64,000 bases of DNA, from the NCBI RefSeq assembly GCF_030546575.1, contig NZ_JAUOTN010000002.1:1-64000 (forward strand). The letters run 5' to 3'. This document shows positions 26,747 through 34,717 of this stretch, in pieces. Each line of letters begins with the position of its first letter. Positions within the stretch are counted from its first letter, which is position 1. The position numbers and the translations under genes are program-made. Source of the DNA: Pontibacter coccineus (GTDB lineage: Bacteria > Bacteroidota > Bacteroidia > Cytophagales > Hymenobacteraceae). Under the pieces are notes generated by a model. The model saw only the letters and a program-made list of their open reading frames with translations. It was not told the DNA's origin and ran no database searches.

Positions 26747-26871
26747 AGGTTTATACCTGTTTACTGCTAAACATCTATCCATTCTTTCCCTTTACTTGCT
26801 TGCCTATGTTTGTAGTGTTATAACAGACTAAGGAAGGCCTTCCATTTCATTAACTATAAACCAGTTTAGAA

Positions 26872-27177
26872 ATGGATTTACAACAAGTAGAGCAAAGACT
26901 AAGCAACATAGAAACCCTATTGCTTAGCCAAAAAACAGTATTCAATTTTGATGAAGTGGCAGCCTATACAGGGCTATCTAAGAGCTACCTGTATAAGCTA
27001 ACCCACACCGCCCAAATACCCCATTTTAAGCCACAGGGTAAGCATATCTATTTCAGCAAGGCAGAGATAGACAAATGGCTGCAAAGAAACCCTGTAACGC
27101 CTGTAAACGCTGATGAGATAGAACAGCAGGCAGCAACCTATGTAGCACTTAAAAACATGGGGAGGGCTAAGGCATGA
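26872..27177 (+). CDS. Helix-turn-helix excisionase/regulator-like protein
   Basis: 101 residues. An N-terminal coiled segment (LQQVEQRLSNIETLLL) is followed by a winged HTH of the MerR/excisionase type (HTH_17): FNFDEVAAYTGLSKSYLYKL, IPHFKPQGKHIYFSKAEIDKWL. Such proteins serve as recombination directionality factors or as regulators in Bacteroidota mobile elements. The stop overlaps the start of the next gene by ATGA, so the two are translationally coupled. Confidence 0.85.
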   Translation: MDLQQVEQRLSNIETLLLSQKTVFNFDEVAAYTGLSKSYLYKLTHTAQIPHFKPQGKHIYFSKAEIDKWLQRNPVTPVNADEIEQQAATYVALKNMGRAKA

Positions 27178-27707
27178 TAGCGGCATACTTTAGATTTGAA
27201 AACCTGCCAGATCAGGTAAAGGCTAAGTATAGTATTAGAAGCAAGGCCCGCTTAGACTGCACAACCCACGCCAACCCCAACGGCTATACAGGGTTGATAG
27301 ATTTTATAAACGCCAAGGGGCAAATGTACCTGTTTAAGATACCTGCCAGAGAGTTTGTAAAGGCTAATAGCAAACGCCTGGCAGCATGGGCACTATCCAA
27401 TGGGAAACTAAACCTATCCAGCATCTACTTTGAAGATGTAGACTTTCCTGAATATGGCTATGGATACCCCAATGCTAACAGGCTCCTGAGCAATGGCACA
27501 GCTAACCCGCTATTCCCTTTTAGGAATGACTGCTATCTGTTTATCACTAATCAGGATCTAACCTTAGTAGAGGTGTTTATAATACTTAATGGCAGGAATC
27601 TTATACCTGGCTACTATCAAAACATGATAGATGGGGCATTAGACAGCGAGATAGAACAGCTAAGGGCACAGGCCAAGCCGTTCTTTGACTATGGTAGTTC
27701 CTTATAG
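27174..27707 (+). CDS. Unknown protein coupled to rep (177 residues)
   Basis: It begins in a 4-bp overlap with the HTH gene and overlaps the rep start by 17 bp, so all three are probably made together. There is no signal peptide or membrane helix. It is a mixed alpha/beta protein with ARLDCTTHANPNGYTGLIDF, FEDVDFPEYGYG and NDCYLFITNQDLTLVEVFII in part. No family is recognised. By position it could be an accessory replication or single-stranded-DNA-binding protein, but the sequence gives no direct evidence of this. Confidence 0.7.
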   Translation: MIAAYFRFENLPDQVKAKYSIRSKARLDCTTHANPNGYTGLIDFINAKGQMYLFKIPAREFVKANSKRLAAWALSNGKLNLSSIYFEDVDFPEYGYGYPNANRLLSNGTANPLFPFRNDCYLFITNQDLTLVEVFIILNGRNLIPGYYQNMIDGALDSEIEQLRAQAKPFFDYGSSL

Positions 27708-28671
27708 TAAGCAGTACAGATTTATACTTTTTATAAACGCTATGTACTGTACTATAGGCCAATTCCTAGCAGTGGATATGATAGGCGGTTCTGTTTGGGA
27801 CTGCCTGCCATATCTGACCAATCTATCAGAGAACTACAGGCAGGACACAGGCAAAACTTATATTACTGGCAATGCTGGTAATTTAAAGATAGGCATATCA
27901 GAGCATGGGGTAAGTATCAAGGGGAGTCTAGCTAAGTTCTACTTAGGCACTAACTTACACACCCTAACCCGCTCAGATAGTAAAAGGGCCTTTGAACTGA
28001 TGGCAGACACGCTACACCTGCCAGTATATAAGGCAAAGGTTACAAGAATGGATGTAGGGCATAACATCATGACAGAATATAAGCCTGAGCTGTATTACCC
28101 TTATCTAGGTCAAAGCCCTAGGTACACGCGCCTTACCCAGCCCACAAGCATAAGCTATCAGAACAGCCAAAGAAGCATAAAGGCATACAACAAGATAGCT
28201 GAGAGCAAAAAGAACAGGGTGGCTATTCCTGATGTATTCAGGGGTAAGAACCTGCTCAGGTTTGAGGTAAGCTACACGGCCCGCCTGACTAAGCAGTTCA
28301 ATCAGGCGGTAATAACACCAGATACACTGACAGATGAGCGGTTTTACACGGGCATGTATGACCGTTGGTACAATGAATATGAAGCAATACACAAAGTAGG
28401 ACTTACTCTAATGGATACAAGTAAGATAAACACCCCAAAGGATTATACAGATCAAGTGCTAAGGCTGGTAGTGCAGGAAAAAGGCTTAGAAGCCTTCTTA
28501 CACCATATTGAGTTAATGAAAGAGCAAAAGGTCTTTAAACACAAGAAGTATTATACAGATCTTAGAAACATCTTTAAGGGCATGGCAAAGGCTCAGAGTA
28601 TTGCAGAACAGCCTGAATTGATACAGGAGCTTAACAGCAAAATAATAAAGGCAAAGCAGTACTACCGTTAA
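27691..28671 (+). CDS. Phage/plasmid replication protein, gpII/X-like (rolling-circle initiator)
   Basis: 326 residues from ATG 27691; a TTG two codons upstream is also possible. The pattern matches the filamentous-phage gene II/X replication family. It has KVTRMDVGHNI (an R-x-D-V-x-x-N core near residue 115), PRYTRLTQPTSISYQNSQRSIKAYNK, and LLRFEVSYTARLTKQF, then a helical C-terminal region with DRWYNEYEAIHK. gpII nicks the plus-strand origin and stays bound to the 5' end to start rolling-circle replication. This suggests the excised element can replicate as a circle. The family call is from remembered motif order, not a search. A repeat block follows directly and may be its origin. Confidence 0.72.
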   Translation: MVVPYSKQYRFILFINAMYCTIGQFLAVDMIGGSVWDCLPYLTNLSENYRQDTGKTYITGNAGNLKIGISEHGVSIKGSLAKFYLGTNLHTLTRSDSKRAFELMADTLHLPVYKAKVTRMDVGHNIMTEYKPELYYPYLGQSPRYTRLTQPTSISYQNSQRSIKAYNKIAESKKNRVAIPDVFRGKNLLRFEVSYTARLTKQFNQAVITPDTLTDERFYTGMYDRWYNEYEAIHKVGLTLMDTSKINTPKDYTDQVLRLVVQEKGLEAFLHHIELMKEQKVFKHKKYYTDLRNIFKGMAKAQSIAEQPELIQELNSKIIKAKQYYR

Positions 28672-28698
28672 GGGGTAGGTTAGAGCATGGCAGCCCCT

Positions 28699-28889
28699 TA
28701 CAGCGACCGCTTGTTCCTATACTTTACATGCTGGCAACTAAAAGGTGAAAGGGGGTAGGGCCTAGTAAATCCCTAAAAGGTATTCAGTTACAGCGACCGC
28801 TTGTTCCTGAAAAAAAATCGCTGCCAATATAAAGGTAAGGGGGTACTTTGAATCCTTAGGCAATACCAAAACAGCGACCGTTAGCCCCT
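28699..28889 (+). repeat. Three-copy repeat block after rep, candidate replication origin
   Basis: TACAGCGACCGCTTGTTCCT occurs at 28699-28718 and again at 28789-28808, 90 bp apart. A partial third copy (ACAGCGACCGTTAG) starts at 28871. Weaker similarity continues between copies (AAAGGTGAAAGGGGGTA, TAAAGGTAAGGGGGTA). CAGCGA at 28791 can pair with TCGCTG at 28818. No ORF spans 28672-29024. This could be the double-strand origin with iterons for the gpII-like protein. Confidence 0.55.
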
Positions 28890-29024
28890 AAAGCAGATAT
28901 ACATGCAACTGAGAAAGAAAAAGTAACTAAGTAGGCTCCCTAAAAAGAGCCTGTTATTAAGCCTGTTTATCCTGCACATTCCCTAAAGATTTAGGTTTCA
29001 TTTCCAACCCAAACCCATACACTT

Positions 29025-29609
29025 ATGCCAAAGCCTTACACATTCCCGACCTTGTTTGATGAGGTTAAAACAGTATCCATATCTAACCTTAACAGATGGG
29101 GCTATCTTAAGCCCAACCGTTACCGCTCAGGCACCATTACATGGAGTAGGAACGGCTCAGTTTACAGCAGTATAAGTATAGCTGTTAGTACCCTGACAGA
29201 TAACTCTTACCTGGAACTGAGTTATACCTATGGGGATAAGCCTGTTAAGTACAAAGTGGAGCTTACAACTGTTCCTGCCAATATTGGCAAAGGTGAGGTC
29301 TGGTACTTTGTTTGCCCCAACACAGGCAAAAATTGCAGGATACTCTACTCAGTGGGTGCGCTGTTCCTGCACAGGCACGCCTGCAAAGGCTATCTGTATG
29401 AAAAGCAGACATACAGCCAAAAGAACAGGGGTATTATGAGGATGTATGAAAAGCTGTTCACATCTGACAAAGTGTATGAGGAGCTATACAGCAAACACTT
29501 CAAAAGAACCTATAGGGGTAAGCCTACCAAACGGTTCCTGAAGCTAATACAGAAGATTAGGGATAGGGAGAGCGTGCCCTATACTGAATCTGAGCTGATG
29601 GTAATGTAA
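29025..29609 (+). CDS. Unknown protein with zinc-binding-like Cys/His segment (194 residues)
   Basis: A region with aromatic strands (YLELSYTYGDKPVKYKVEL) precedes a Cys/His cluster: WYFVCPNTGKNCRILYS then FLHRHACKGYLYEKQ. This resembles a zinc-ribbon layout (CP-x4-5-C ... H-x-C) known from small plasmid- and phage-borne proteins, though the spacing is unusual. The C-terminal third is basic and helical (KRTYRGKPTKRFLKLIQKIRDRE), so nucleic-acid binding is possible. No family is recognised with confidence. Confidence 0.65.
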   Translation: MPKPYTFPTLFDEVKTVSISNLNRWGYLKPNRYRSGTITWSRNGSVYSSISIAVSTLTDNSYLELSYTYGDKPVKYKVELTTVPANIGKGEVWYFVCPNTGKNCRILYSVGALFLHRHACKGYLYEKQTYSQKNRGIMRMYEKLFTSDKVYEELYSKHFKRTYRGKPTKRFLKLIQKIRDRESVPYTESELMVM

Positions 29610-29786
29610 TGATGGGCAAAACGTGAGAAAACTAGAGTTTTGGAGGGTATAGAACCCAGCAAAACCCAACATTACCGCGCGTATACTAGAACTACATAAA
29701 ACTACAGGTTTGAAACCCGATAACCTGACAAAACCTAACATCAATACAGGCTAAGCCCAGACAAACCATTTAAAACACCTAGCATT

Positions 29787-29948
29787 ATGACAGACCAGAT
29801 AACGATCACAATCACAGCAGAAGAACGAGATGAGCTGTTAAACGCCCTGTATTTCTACACTGGCAGCCCTAATCTAAAGCTAACAGATCAGGAGATGGGG
29901 CTATCAGTTCATCTTTTAAATATGCTGGAAAGCACAGCAGAACACTAG
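29787..29948 (+). CDS. Small unknown protein (53 residues)
   Basis: A short ORF from ATG 29787: MTDQITITITAEERDELLNA, followed by a helix and SVHLLNMLESTAEH. Low-complexity strands then helices are plausible for a small ribbon-helix-type or acidic protein. It lies 46 bp before a terminator and runs with the other element genes. There is no homologue I recognise. Confidence 0.4.
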   Translation: MTDQITITITAEERDELLNALYFYTGSPNLKLTDQEMGLSVHLLNMLESTAEH

Positions 29949-29993
29949 GAAACACGAGAACCTGAGAAAACCTGAGATAAACAGGGTTAGATT

Positions 29994-30021
29994 AGCCGCT
30001 CCTGATAGGGCGGCTTTTTTT
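29994..30021 (+). terminator. Rho-independent terminator in the element
   Basis: AGCCGC and GCGGCT pair around a ten-base loop and lead into six T residues. It would end the int-to-orf53 transcript before orf93 and the O-acylation genes. Confidence 0.7.
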
Positions 30022-30078
30022 ATTGCAGAAAGGGGGTTGTTTTGTGCCTGCATTAAATCAAAACCAATCCTGTTAGGC

Positions 30079-30360
30079 ATGGAATTAAACCAAGAGTATA
30101 CCCAGGCGGCCAACGACCTGCTAAGCATGTACCTGATGAATGGCAAAGACACGGCCGTCTTAATAGCGGGCCTTAGGGAACTGGAGCGCAAAGCAGGCAA
30201 AGAGCTATGGTTTAGGTTCTTTGATGGGGATACAGGAGCCACAACAATAAGCGATATGGAGGGGTATTTTGCCAGTCCTGCATACCCTAATTTTAAATCA
30301 ATTAACGAGAGTATCAGGTTAGCCCTAAAGAGCGGGCAGCTAGAGGTATATGCTGACTAA
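30079..30360 (+). CDS. Unknown small protein (93 residues)
   Basis: From ATG 30079 (MELNQEYTQAANDLLSMYL); the frame is open 14 codons upstream but crosses the terminator. Two helices, a KDTAVLIAGLRELERKAGKELWFRFF segment (in part) and a C-terminal SINESIRLALKSGQLEVY. It is soluble, with no recognised family. The start is preceded by TTAGGC, a weak ribosome site. Confidence 0.55.
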   Translation: MELNQEYTQAANDLLSMYLMNGKDTAVLIAGLRELERKAGKELWFRFFDGDTGATTISDMEGYFASPAYPNFKSINESIRLALKSGQLEVYAD

Positions 30361-30773
30361 TACCAGCATTAACAGTGAGTAAACAGTGAATAAAGAATGC
30401 CTTAGCAGCATATCTGGCAGCCTTTACAGATGTTAGTAAATGTTATGGTTTTCACGCGCGCGAGGCTGAAGGGTAAGCTACTATATCTGTAAATAGATTT
30501 ACAATTGGCAAAGTATGTAATAAACTTAGTTTGCCGCCTAAAAAGGCCAAGGCCTATCCTTTTTCTTAGATTTGCTCCCGTGTTTAAATTTGTTTGGCTT
30601 ATCTAACAGCTAAAAAAACTCAGTGTTGGATAAACAATACTATATTTTAGGAAAGCTTTATTAGGAATACTTAGTAAGGGTTTTGTATTTTGCGAGCTTG
30701 AAATTAGATGTGTTCTCTTTTGTATTCTTCTTTTTAGTTACTATTACCAAGCTCCAAAAGATATAACAGTAGT
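30361..30773. other. Intergenic stretch before the MBOAT gene
   Basis: 413 bp without a supported gene. A hairpin-like AAAAAGG ... CCTTTTT (about 30540-30564) may act as a terminator, and TATTTTG near 30688 may be part of a promoter for the O-acylation genes. Both are weak. The DNA is AT-rich. Confidence 0.35.
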
Positions 30774-32222
30774 ATGTTATTTAACTCTATTGACTTTGCA
30801 ATATTTTTACCGATAGTCTTTATCCTCTATTGGTTTGTGACAAACAATAACCTAAGGCTTCAAAACTTGCTGATAGTGGCTGCAAGCTACCTGTTCTATG
30901 GCTGGTGGGATTGGAAGTTCCTGTCATTAATACTTTTCAGCACTTTAACTGATTATGCGATTGGCCTCGGCTTAGCAAAGGAAGAAAATCCTGTAAAGAG
31001 AAAAGTCTGGCTTTGGTCGAGCATTATAATTAACCTTGGATTTCTAGGTGTGTTCAAATATTATAATTTCTTTTTAGATAATTTTGTCACAGCGTTTACA
31101 TTCCTCGGGGCAGAAATAAAAGGTGGTTCACTTAATGTAATTTTGCCTGTAGGTATCAGTTTCTATACCTTCCAAACCTTAAGCTATTCCATTGATGTAT
31201 ACAAAAGGAAACTTGAGCCGACAAAAGATTTTATTGCCTTCTCGGCTTTTGTGAGCTTTTTCCCCCAATTGGTTGCAGGACCAATCGAAAGGGCCACTAA
31301 TTTACTCCCTCAATTCTACACGAAGCGGACGTTTAACTATGGACTGGCAGTGGATGGGATGCGACAAATTCTCTGGGGGCTTTTTAAGAAGGTGGTTATT
31401 GCCGATAATTGCGCTGAGTACGCTAACCTTATATTCAATAATTCTGATGATTATTCAGGAAGCACCCTCGTATTAGGCGCATTATTCTTTACTTTTCAAA
31501 TATATGGCGACTTTTCTGGTTATTCTGATATAGCTATAGGCACCTCAAGACTATTTGGTTTTGACCTGATGAGGAACTTTGCCTTCCCGTACTTTTCAAG
31601 GGACATCGCAGAATTTTGGAGGCGCTGGCACATCTCACTGTCTACTTGGTTCAGAGATTACGTCTACATTCCACTAGGCGGTAGTAGAGGCGGCATGTGG
31701 ATGAAAGTCAGGAATACGTTTATCATATTTATTTTAAGTGGTTTTTGGCATGGAGCGAACTGGACCTTTATCGTTTGGGGGGCGCTAAATGCTATTTACT
31801 TCCTGCCTGTTTTATTGACCAATAACAACAGAAACAACTTGCATATAGTGGCTGAAGGTAGATATCTGCCTACAATAAAAGAGTTGCTCTCCATGCTTGT
31901 TACCTTTGGATTAACTGTCTTTGCCTGGATTTTCTTTAGGGCTGATAATATGAGCCATGCAATCAATTACATTGCAGAGATTCTGTCACCGTCCCTATTT
32001 ACTGTTCCGCGCTTTGCAGGTATGAGTGGTGCTTTAACTACTGTTCTACTTACCTCTAGTTTTGTGCTTATTGAGTGGTTAGGCAGGGAGCAGCAATATG
32101 CGATTGCACATCTAGGAGTAAATTGGAAGCGCCCAGTTAGATATGCAATGTACTATACCATAATCATTGCTATATTCTGGTTCGGTGGCAAAGAGCAGCA
32201 GTTTATTTACTTCCAATTCTAA
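30774..32222 (+). CDS. MBOAT-family O-acyltransferase (AlgI-like), cargo of the element
   Basis: 482 residues with about ten to twelve transmembrane helices, the size of AlgI. The MBOAT core is present: VGISFYTFQTLSYSIDVYK, FPQLVAGPIERATNLLPQF, FWRRWHISLSTWFRDYVYIPLGGSR (each in part), and the likely catalytic H326 in SGFWHGANWTF. AlgI-type proteins take an acetyl group from acetyl-CoA across the inner membrane to O-acetylate an extracellular polysaccharide. Here the gene is followed 5 bp later by an AlgX/AlgJ-like protein, its usual partner. Being inside attL-attR it is a mobile trait that may alter the host surface. Confidence 0.92.
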   Translation: MLFNSIDFAIFLPIVFILYWFVTNNNLRLQNLLIVAASYLFYGWWDWKFLSLILFSTLTDYAIGLGLAKEENPVKRKVWLWSSIIINLGFLGVFKYYNFFLDNFVTAFTFLGAEIKGGSLNVILPVGISFYTFQTLSYSIDVYKRKLEPTKDFIAFSAFVSFFPQLVAGPIERATNLLPQFYTKRTFNYGLAVDGMRQILWGLFKKVVIADNCAEYANLIFNNSDDYSGSTLVLGALFFTFQIYGDFSGYSDIAIGTSRLFGFDLMRNFAFPYFSRDIAEFWRRWHISLSTWFRDYVYIPLGGSRGGMWMKVRNTFIIFILSGFWHGANWTFIVWGALNAIYFLPVLLTNNNRNNLHIVAEGRYLPTIKELLSMLVTFGLTVFAWIFFRADNMSHAINYIAEILSPSLFTVPRFAGMSGALTTVLLTSSFVLIEWLGREQQYAIAHLGVNWKRPVRYAMYYTIIIAIFWFGGKEQQFIYFQF

Positions 32223-32227
32223 GATAC

Positions 32228-33295
32228 ATGAAAAGGTTTCTGTTAAAGAGCATAGTATTTTTACTACCTATTTTCATCCTGTTTTTATTCACTAAAATAT
32301 TTTACTCAACTTATAAGGGGGACTTATTCCGGCTCGGGTATATTCCAGATATTACAGATTATAGGCATATCTTTGAGGGAGAGAGGGCAAAAGGCAGGGT
32401 TATCAGTATTTCTGATGTAAGTAATAGTTCTCAAAAAAAGTTTACAGCGCTTGTTATAGGTGATTCATTCTCTAAGCAAAGCGGGTTCGATTATGTAAGC
32501 TTCTTAGCTGAAAATGATACTATTAGTATCTTGAGCTATGACAGGTTTTTGCAAGATAAATCTAATCCTATACAAACATTATATGGTTTGATAAATGGAG
32601 ACATTTTAGATGCCGTAAAGGTTGAATATGTTGTATTGCAATCTGTTGAAAGGCATTTTGTTAAGAGGGGGGAAGGCCTAGAATCGGGGGAAGCAATTAA
32701 TTATGCATCAATAAAGAAACTGAAGGCCCAGCATGTTAAGAAGGGGGAGGCAACTGCGGATGAACTCTTTTCTGATAGGCTAGTAAAGTTCCCTTTATAT
32801 AATTTTTTTAGATTGTTCGATGACAATGCTTTTTATACACAAACTTATCAGGTTGAGACTACAGAGCGGCTTTTTTCCCTTGATAGAAAAAGCTTGCTAT
32901 TTTATGAGCAAGACATAGAAAGTGTGAAAGTAAATAATGAAATAAAAGCTATCCTTGAGCTAAATAAGGAGCTTAACAACATAGCAATGCTACTTAATGA
33001 AAGGGGAGTTCAGTTAATTGTTCTGCCAAGCCCGGATAAGTATTCTTTCTATTATGATTATATTGTCAATAAAGAAGATTACCCTAAACCGATGTTTTTT
33101 GAGCATATTAGGAGTATGCCAAAAGACTATATATATATAGATACAAAGAAGTTACTTGGTGATGAAATTAGAAAAAAGAAAGATATCTACTTCTATGATG
33201 ATACTCATTGGTCACCGATAGGGAGCCGGTTAGTTGCTAAAGAGTTAAGCAAAGTGATTAGAAATCAATCTGAAAAGAGCTTAGCAGATCTGTAA
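32228..33295 (+). CDS. AlgX/AlgJ-like SGNH acetyltransferase partner
   Basis: 355 residues. An N-terminal membrane anchor (about 7-27) leaves the rest outside the cytoplasm. SGNH-type residues stand where AlgX/AlgJ proteins have them: G78-D79-S80 (IGDSFS) and D324-D325-T326-H327-W328 (YDDTHWSPIGSRLVA in part). With the MBOAT protein it would complete O-acetyl transfer to a surface polymer. The gene starts 5 bp after the MBOAT stop and is very AT-rich. It is the last gene before attR. The polymer acetylated is unknown. Confidence 0.82.
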   Translation: MKRFLLKSIVFLLPIFILFLFTKIFYSTYKGDLFRLGYIPDITDYRHIFEGERAKGRVISISDVSNSSQKKFTALVIGDSFSKQSGFDYVSFLAENDTISILSYDRFLQDKSNPIQTLYGLINGDILDAVKVEYVVLQSVERHFVKRGEGLESGEAINYASIKKLKAQHVKKGEATADELFSDRLVKFPLYNFFRLFDDNAFYTQTYQVETTERLFSLDRKSLLFYEQDIESVKVNNEIKAILELNKELNNIAMLLNERGVQLIVLPSPDKYSFYYDYIVNKEDYPKPMFFEHIRSMPKDYIYIDTKKLLGDEIRKKKDIYFYDDTHWSPIGSRLVAKELSKVIRNQSEKSLADL

Positions 33296-33412
33296 AGGTT
33301 TTGCTAAGTATCCATTAGAGAGAATAGAGTGGCTGTTGCCATATCCATCCTTTCATGTGAAATTTAACATCCGATTAGTTTTCTTTGTCAAAGCAGGTGC
33401 TTTCATTGATTA

Positions 33413-33437
33413 TGTAACCAGTTTGTAACTTGTTACC
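33413..33437 (+). promoter_or_regulatory. Integrase arm-type site candidates, right end
   Basis: ATGTAAC at 33413 and TTGTAAC at 33424 are 11 bp apart and include the 18 bp shared with the left end (24581-24598). GTAACTTGTTAC (33426-33437) adds an inverted half-site. They lie about 57 bp inside attR. Confidence 0.6.
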
Positions 33438-33493
33438 TTAAATACAGGGTTAAGTTACTGAATTACAGCTATATATACAAAGGGTTGTGTACA

Positions 33494-33509
33494 CGCTCCT
33501 GGTACTGAA
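33494..33509 (+). repeat. attR core
   Basis: CGCTCCTGGTACTGAA, an exact copy of the tRNA-Leu 3' end at 24445-24460. Host sequence resumes after it with the displaced tRNA terminator at 33521. Confidence 0.85.
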
Positions 33510-33520
33510 TAAACTGAAAA

Positions 33521-33556
33521 AAGACCTGTAAATAGCTAATTTACAGGTCTTTTTTG
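33521..33556 (+). terminator. Displaced tRNA-Leu terminator after attR
   Basis: AAGACCTGTAAAT pairs with ATTTACAGGTCTT over 13 bp around AGCTA, followed by T residues. It starts 12 bp after attR, so before integration it would have followed tRNA-Leu directly. Confidence 0.8.
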
Positions 33557-34237
33557 TTGTGCAACCCCCAAAATAGTAAGTGTTGCTTCATTACTATCTT
33601 CAGTACTCTTGTTCATATAGTTTATGATGCAGTATCATCAATTCTGAAGGGTGCTCCAACTCTAGTACGTTTCGACCTTCACAGCTTTGTTGTCTTAAAT
33701 ATTATAGCAGTTGACAGGGGGGCAATGAAACTACTAACATCTTACTCTTATTTGATATACTTAATTAAAGGTCAAAGTACTAGATTTTTTGTTACTAGAG
33801 TGCTGTGCCCTGTTTTATCGGGAATAATAAGAATCTTAAAAGAAGTGAAACAGGAACAGCAATAATAGAATAAAGTAGTGCAAAGCATATCTAGTCTGTA
33901 TCCTGTTCTGTAAGGGGGCTATTCATAATCCCGCTTCAACATAAGTAGCACCATCACATCGACTTTATACTGTCAGCTGCTGATTGCAGCAAAAGACTAG
34001 TATTCAAAAATCTTTCAGGCTGAATTATATCTGCCCCGTTACTCTCTAGTTAAAAAGTGTAATAAGAATTTAGACTAAGCACTGGTGGTTAATATTATAC
34101 GGTGTCAACCTTACCTAATTATAATTGAAAGTATGACTATATGTCTTTTAAATTTTAATTAACCAATATATTCAGTCACCGTATATTATAGTGTCTGTGC
34201 TAAAAATTATAATTCATCCACAAAAAATTAAACACGT
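33557..34237. other. Gene-poor AT-rich stretch after the element
   Basis: About 680 bp with no convincing gene. The 103-codon frame at 33554-33865 begins inside the terminator, lacks a plausible start and has no recognisable domain. The AT content is like that of the element and lower than the flanking cores in AGGTATA copies. Confidence 0.4.
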
Positions 34238-34717
34238 ATGAAAAAATTTATATTGCTTCCGATACTGGCTTTATTTTTTCTCTTTTCATGCGAAAAGGAT
34301 TCACCTAAACCAGAACTTCCCACTTTAATGAATCTTAAGGTGATGAAAGAAAAGAAATTATCATCAGGGACGATAACTACTGAACCTAAAACAGCAATCA
34401 TTCATGTGTGGAATGCTGAAAATAGTGAATTTGATATCGATGCATCACCAGATATTATTTTTGGCTATGCTTATGACAAATCAAGCGCCTCTTTTAAGAC
34501 TATGAAATACGGAGCAATAGGCTCTGTAATGAAAGAGAAAATAGAGCCAGGAAGATATTTTATTTACGTGCTACTTCCTAAATCCTCTGATAGAAGTAGC
34601 CTCGCATACTCCTACTCTTACTTCGAAATCAAGGCGGGCCAAACATTGGATTTGTTTAAAGTTTTTAGCTATGACATAAGCTCAGGAACATTCGAGCAGT
34701 GGAGCGAGAATCAATAG
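34238..34717 (+). CDS. Putative lipoprotein of unknown function
   Basis: 159 residues. The signal peptide MKKFILLPILALFFLFSC ends in a lipobox cysteine at residue 18, followed by EKDSPKPELP. The mature part is beta-rich (TAIIHVWNAENSEFDIDAS, GRYFIYVLLPKS, YSYFEIKAGQTLDL in part), as in a small carboxypeptidase-like or Ig-like fold. It is probably anchored in the outer membrane or periplasm. No family is recognised. It is isolated in an AT-rich, gene-poor region. Confidence 0.6.
   Translation: MKKFILLPILALFFLFSCEKDSPKPELPTLMNLKVMKEKKLSSGTITTEPKTAIIHVWNAENSEFDIDASPDIIFGYAYDKSSASFKTMKYGAIGSVMKEKIEPGRYFIYVLLPKSSDRSSLAYSYSYFEIKAGQTLDLFKVFSYDISSGTFEQWSENQ

Larger units (their letters stand above)
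24445..33509 (+). mobile_element. Integrated element at tRNA-Leu with integrase, gpII-like Rep and O-acylation cargo
   Basis: A segment of about 9.05 kb is bounded by the direct repeat CGCTCCTGGTACTGAA, whose left copy overlaps the 3' end of tRNA-Leu. Just inside the left end lies a tyrosine integrase gene. TTGTAAC-type repeats sharing an identical 18-bp core occur near both ends. All genes read left to right: int, orf315, HTH, orf177, rep, orf194, orf53, orf93, MBOAT, SGNH. The segment is AT-richer than flanking host genes and poor in the AGGTATA motif. No capsid, coat, Zot, portal, relaxase or type IV secretion gene is recognised. It could be a rolling-circle plasmid-like integrative element, a phage satellite or a reduced ssDNA prophage. 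Confidence 0.85.

Noticed and set aside
28699..28889. Possible CRISPR array
   Set aside because: Only two full repeats plus a partial one; spacers of about 70 bp are too long and partly similar to each other; no cas genes in the window.
33554..33865. 103-codon open frame after the element
   Set aside because: It starts within a terminator stem, lacks a plausible start and shows no domain; the sequence is gene-poor AT-rich DNA.
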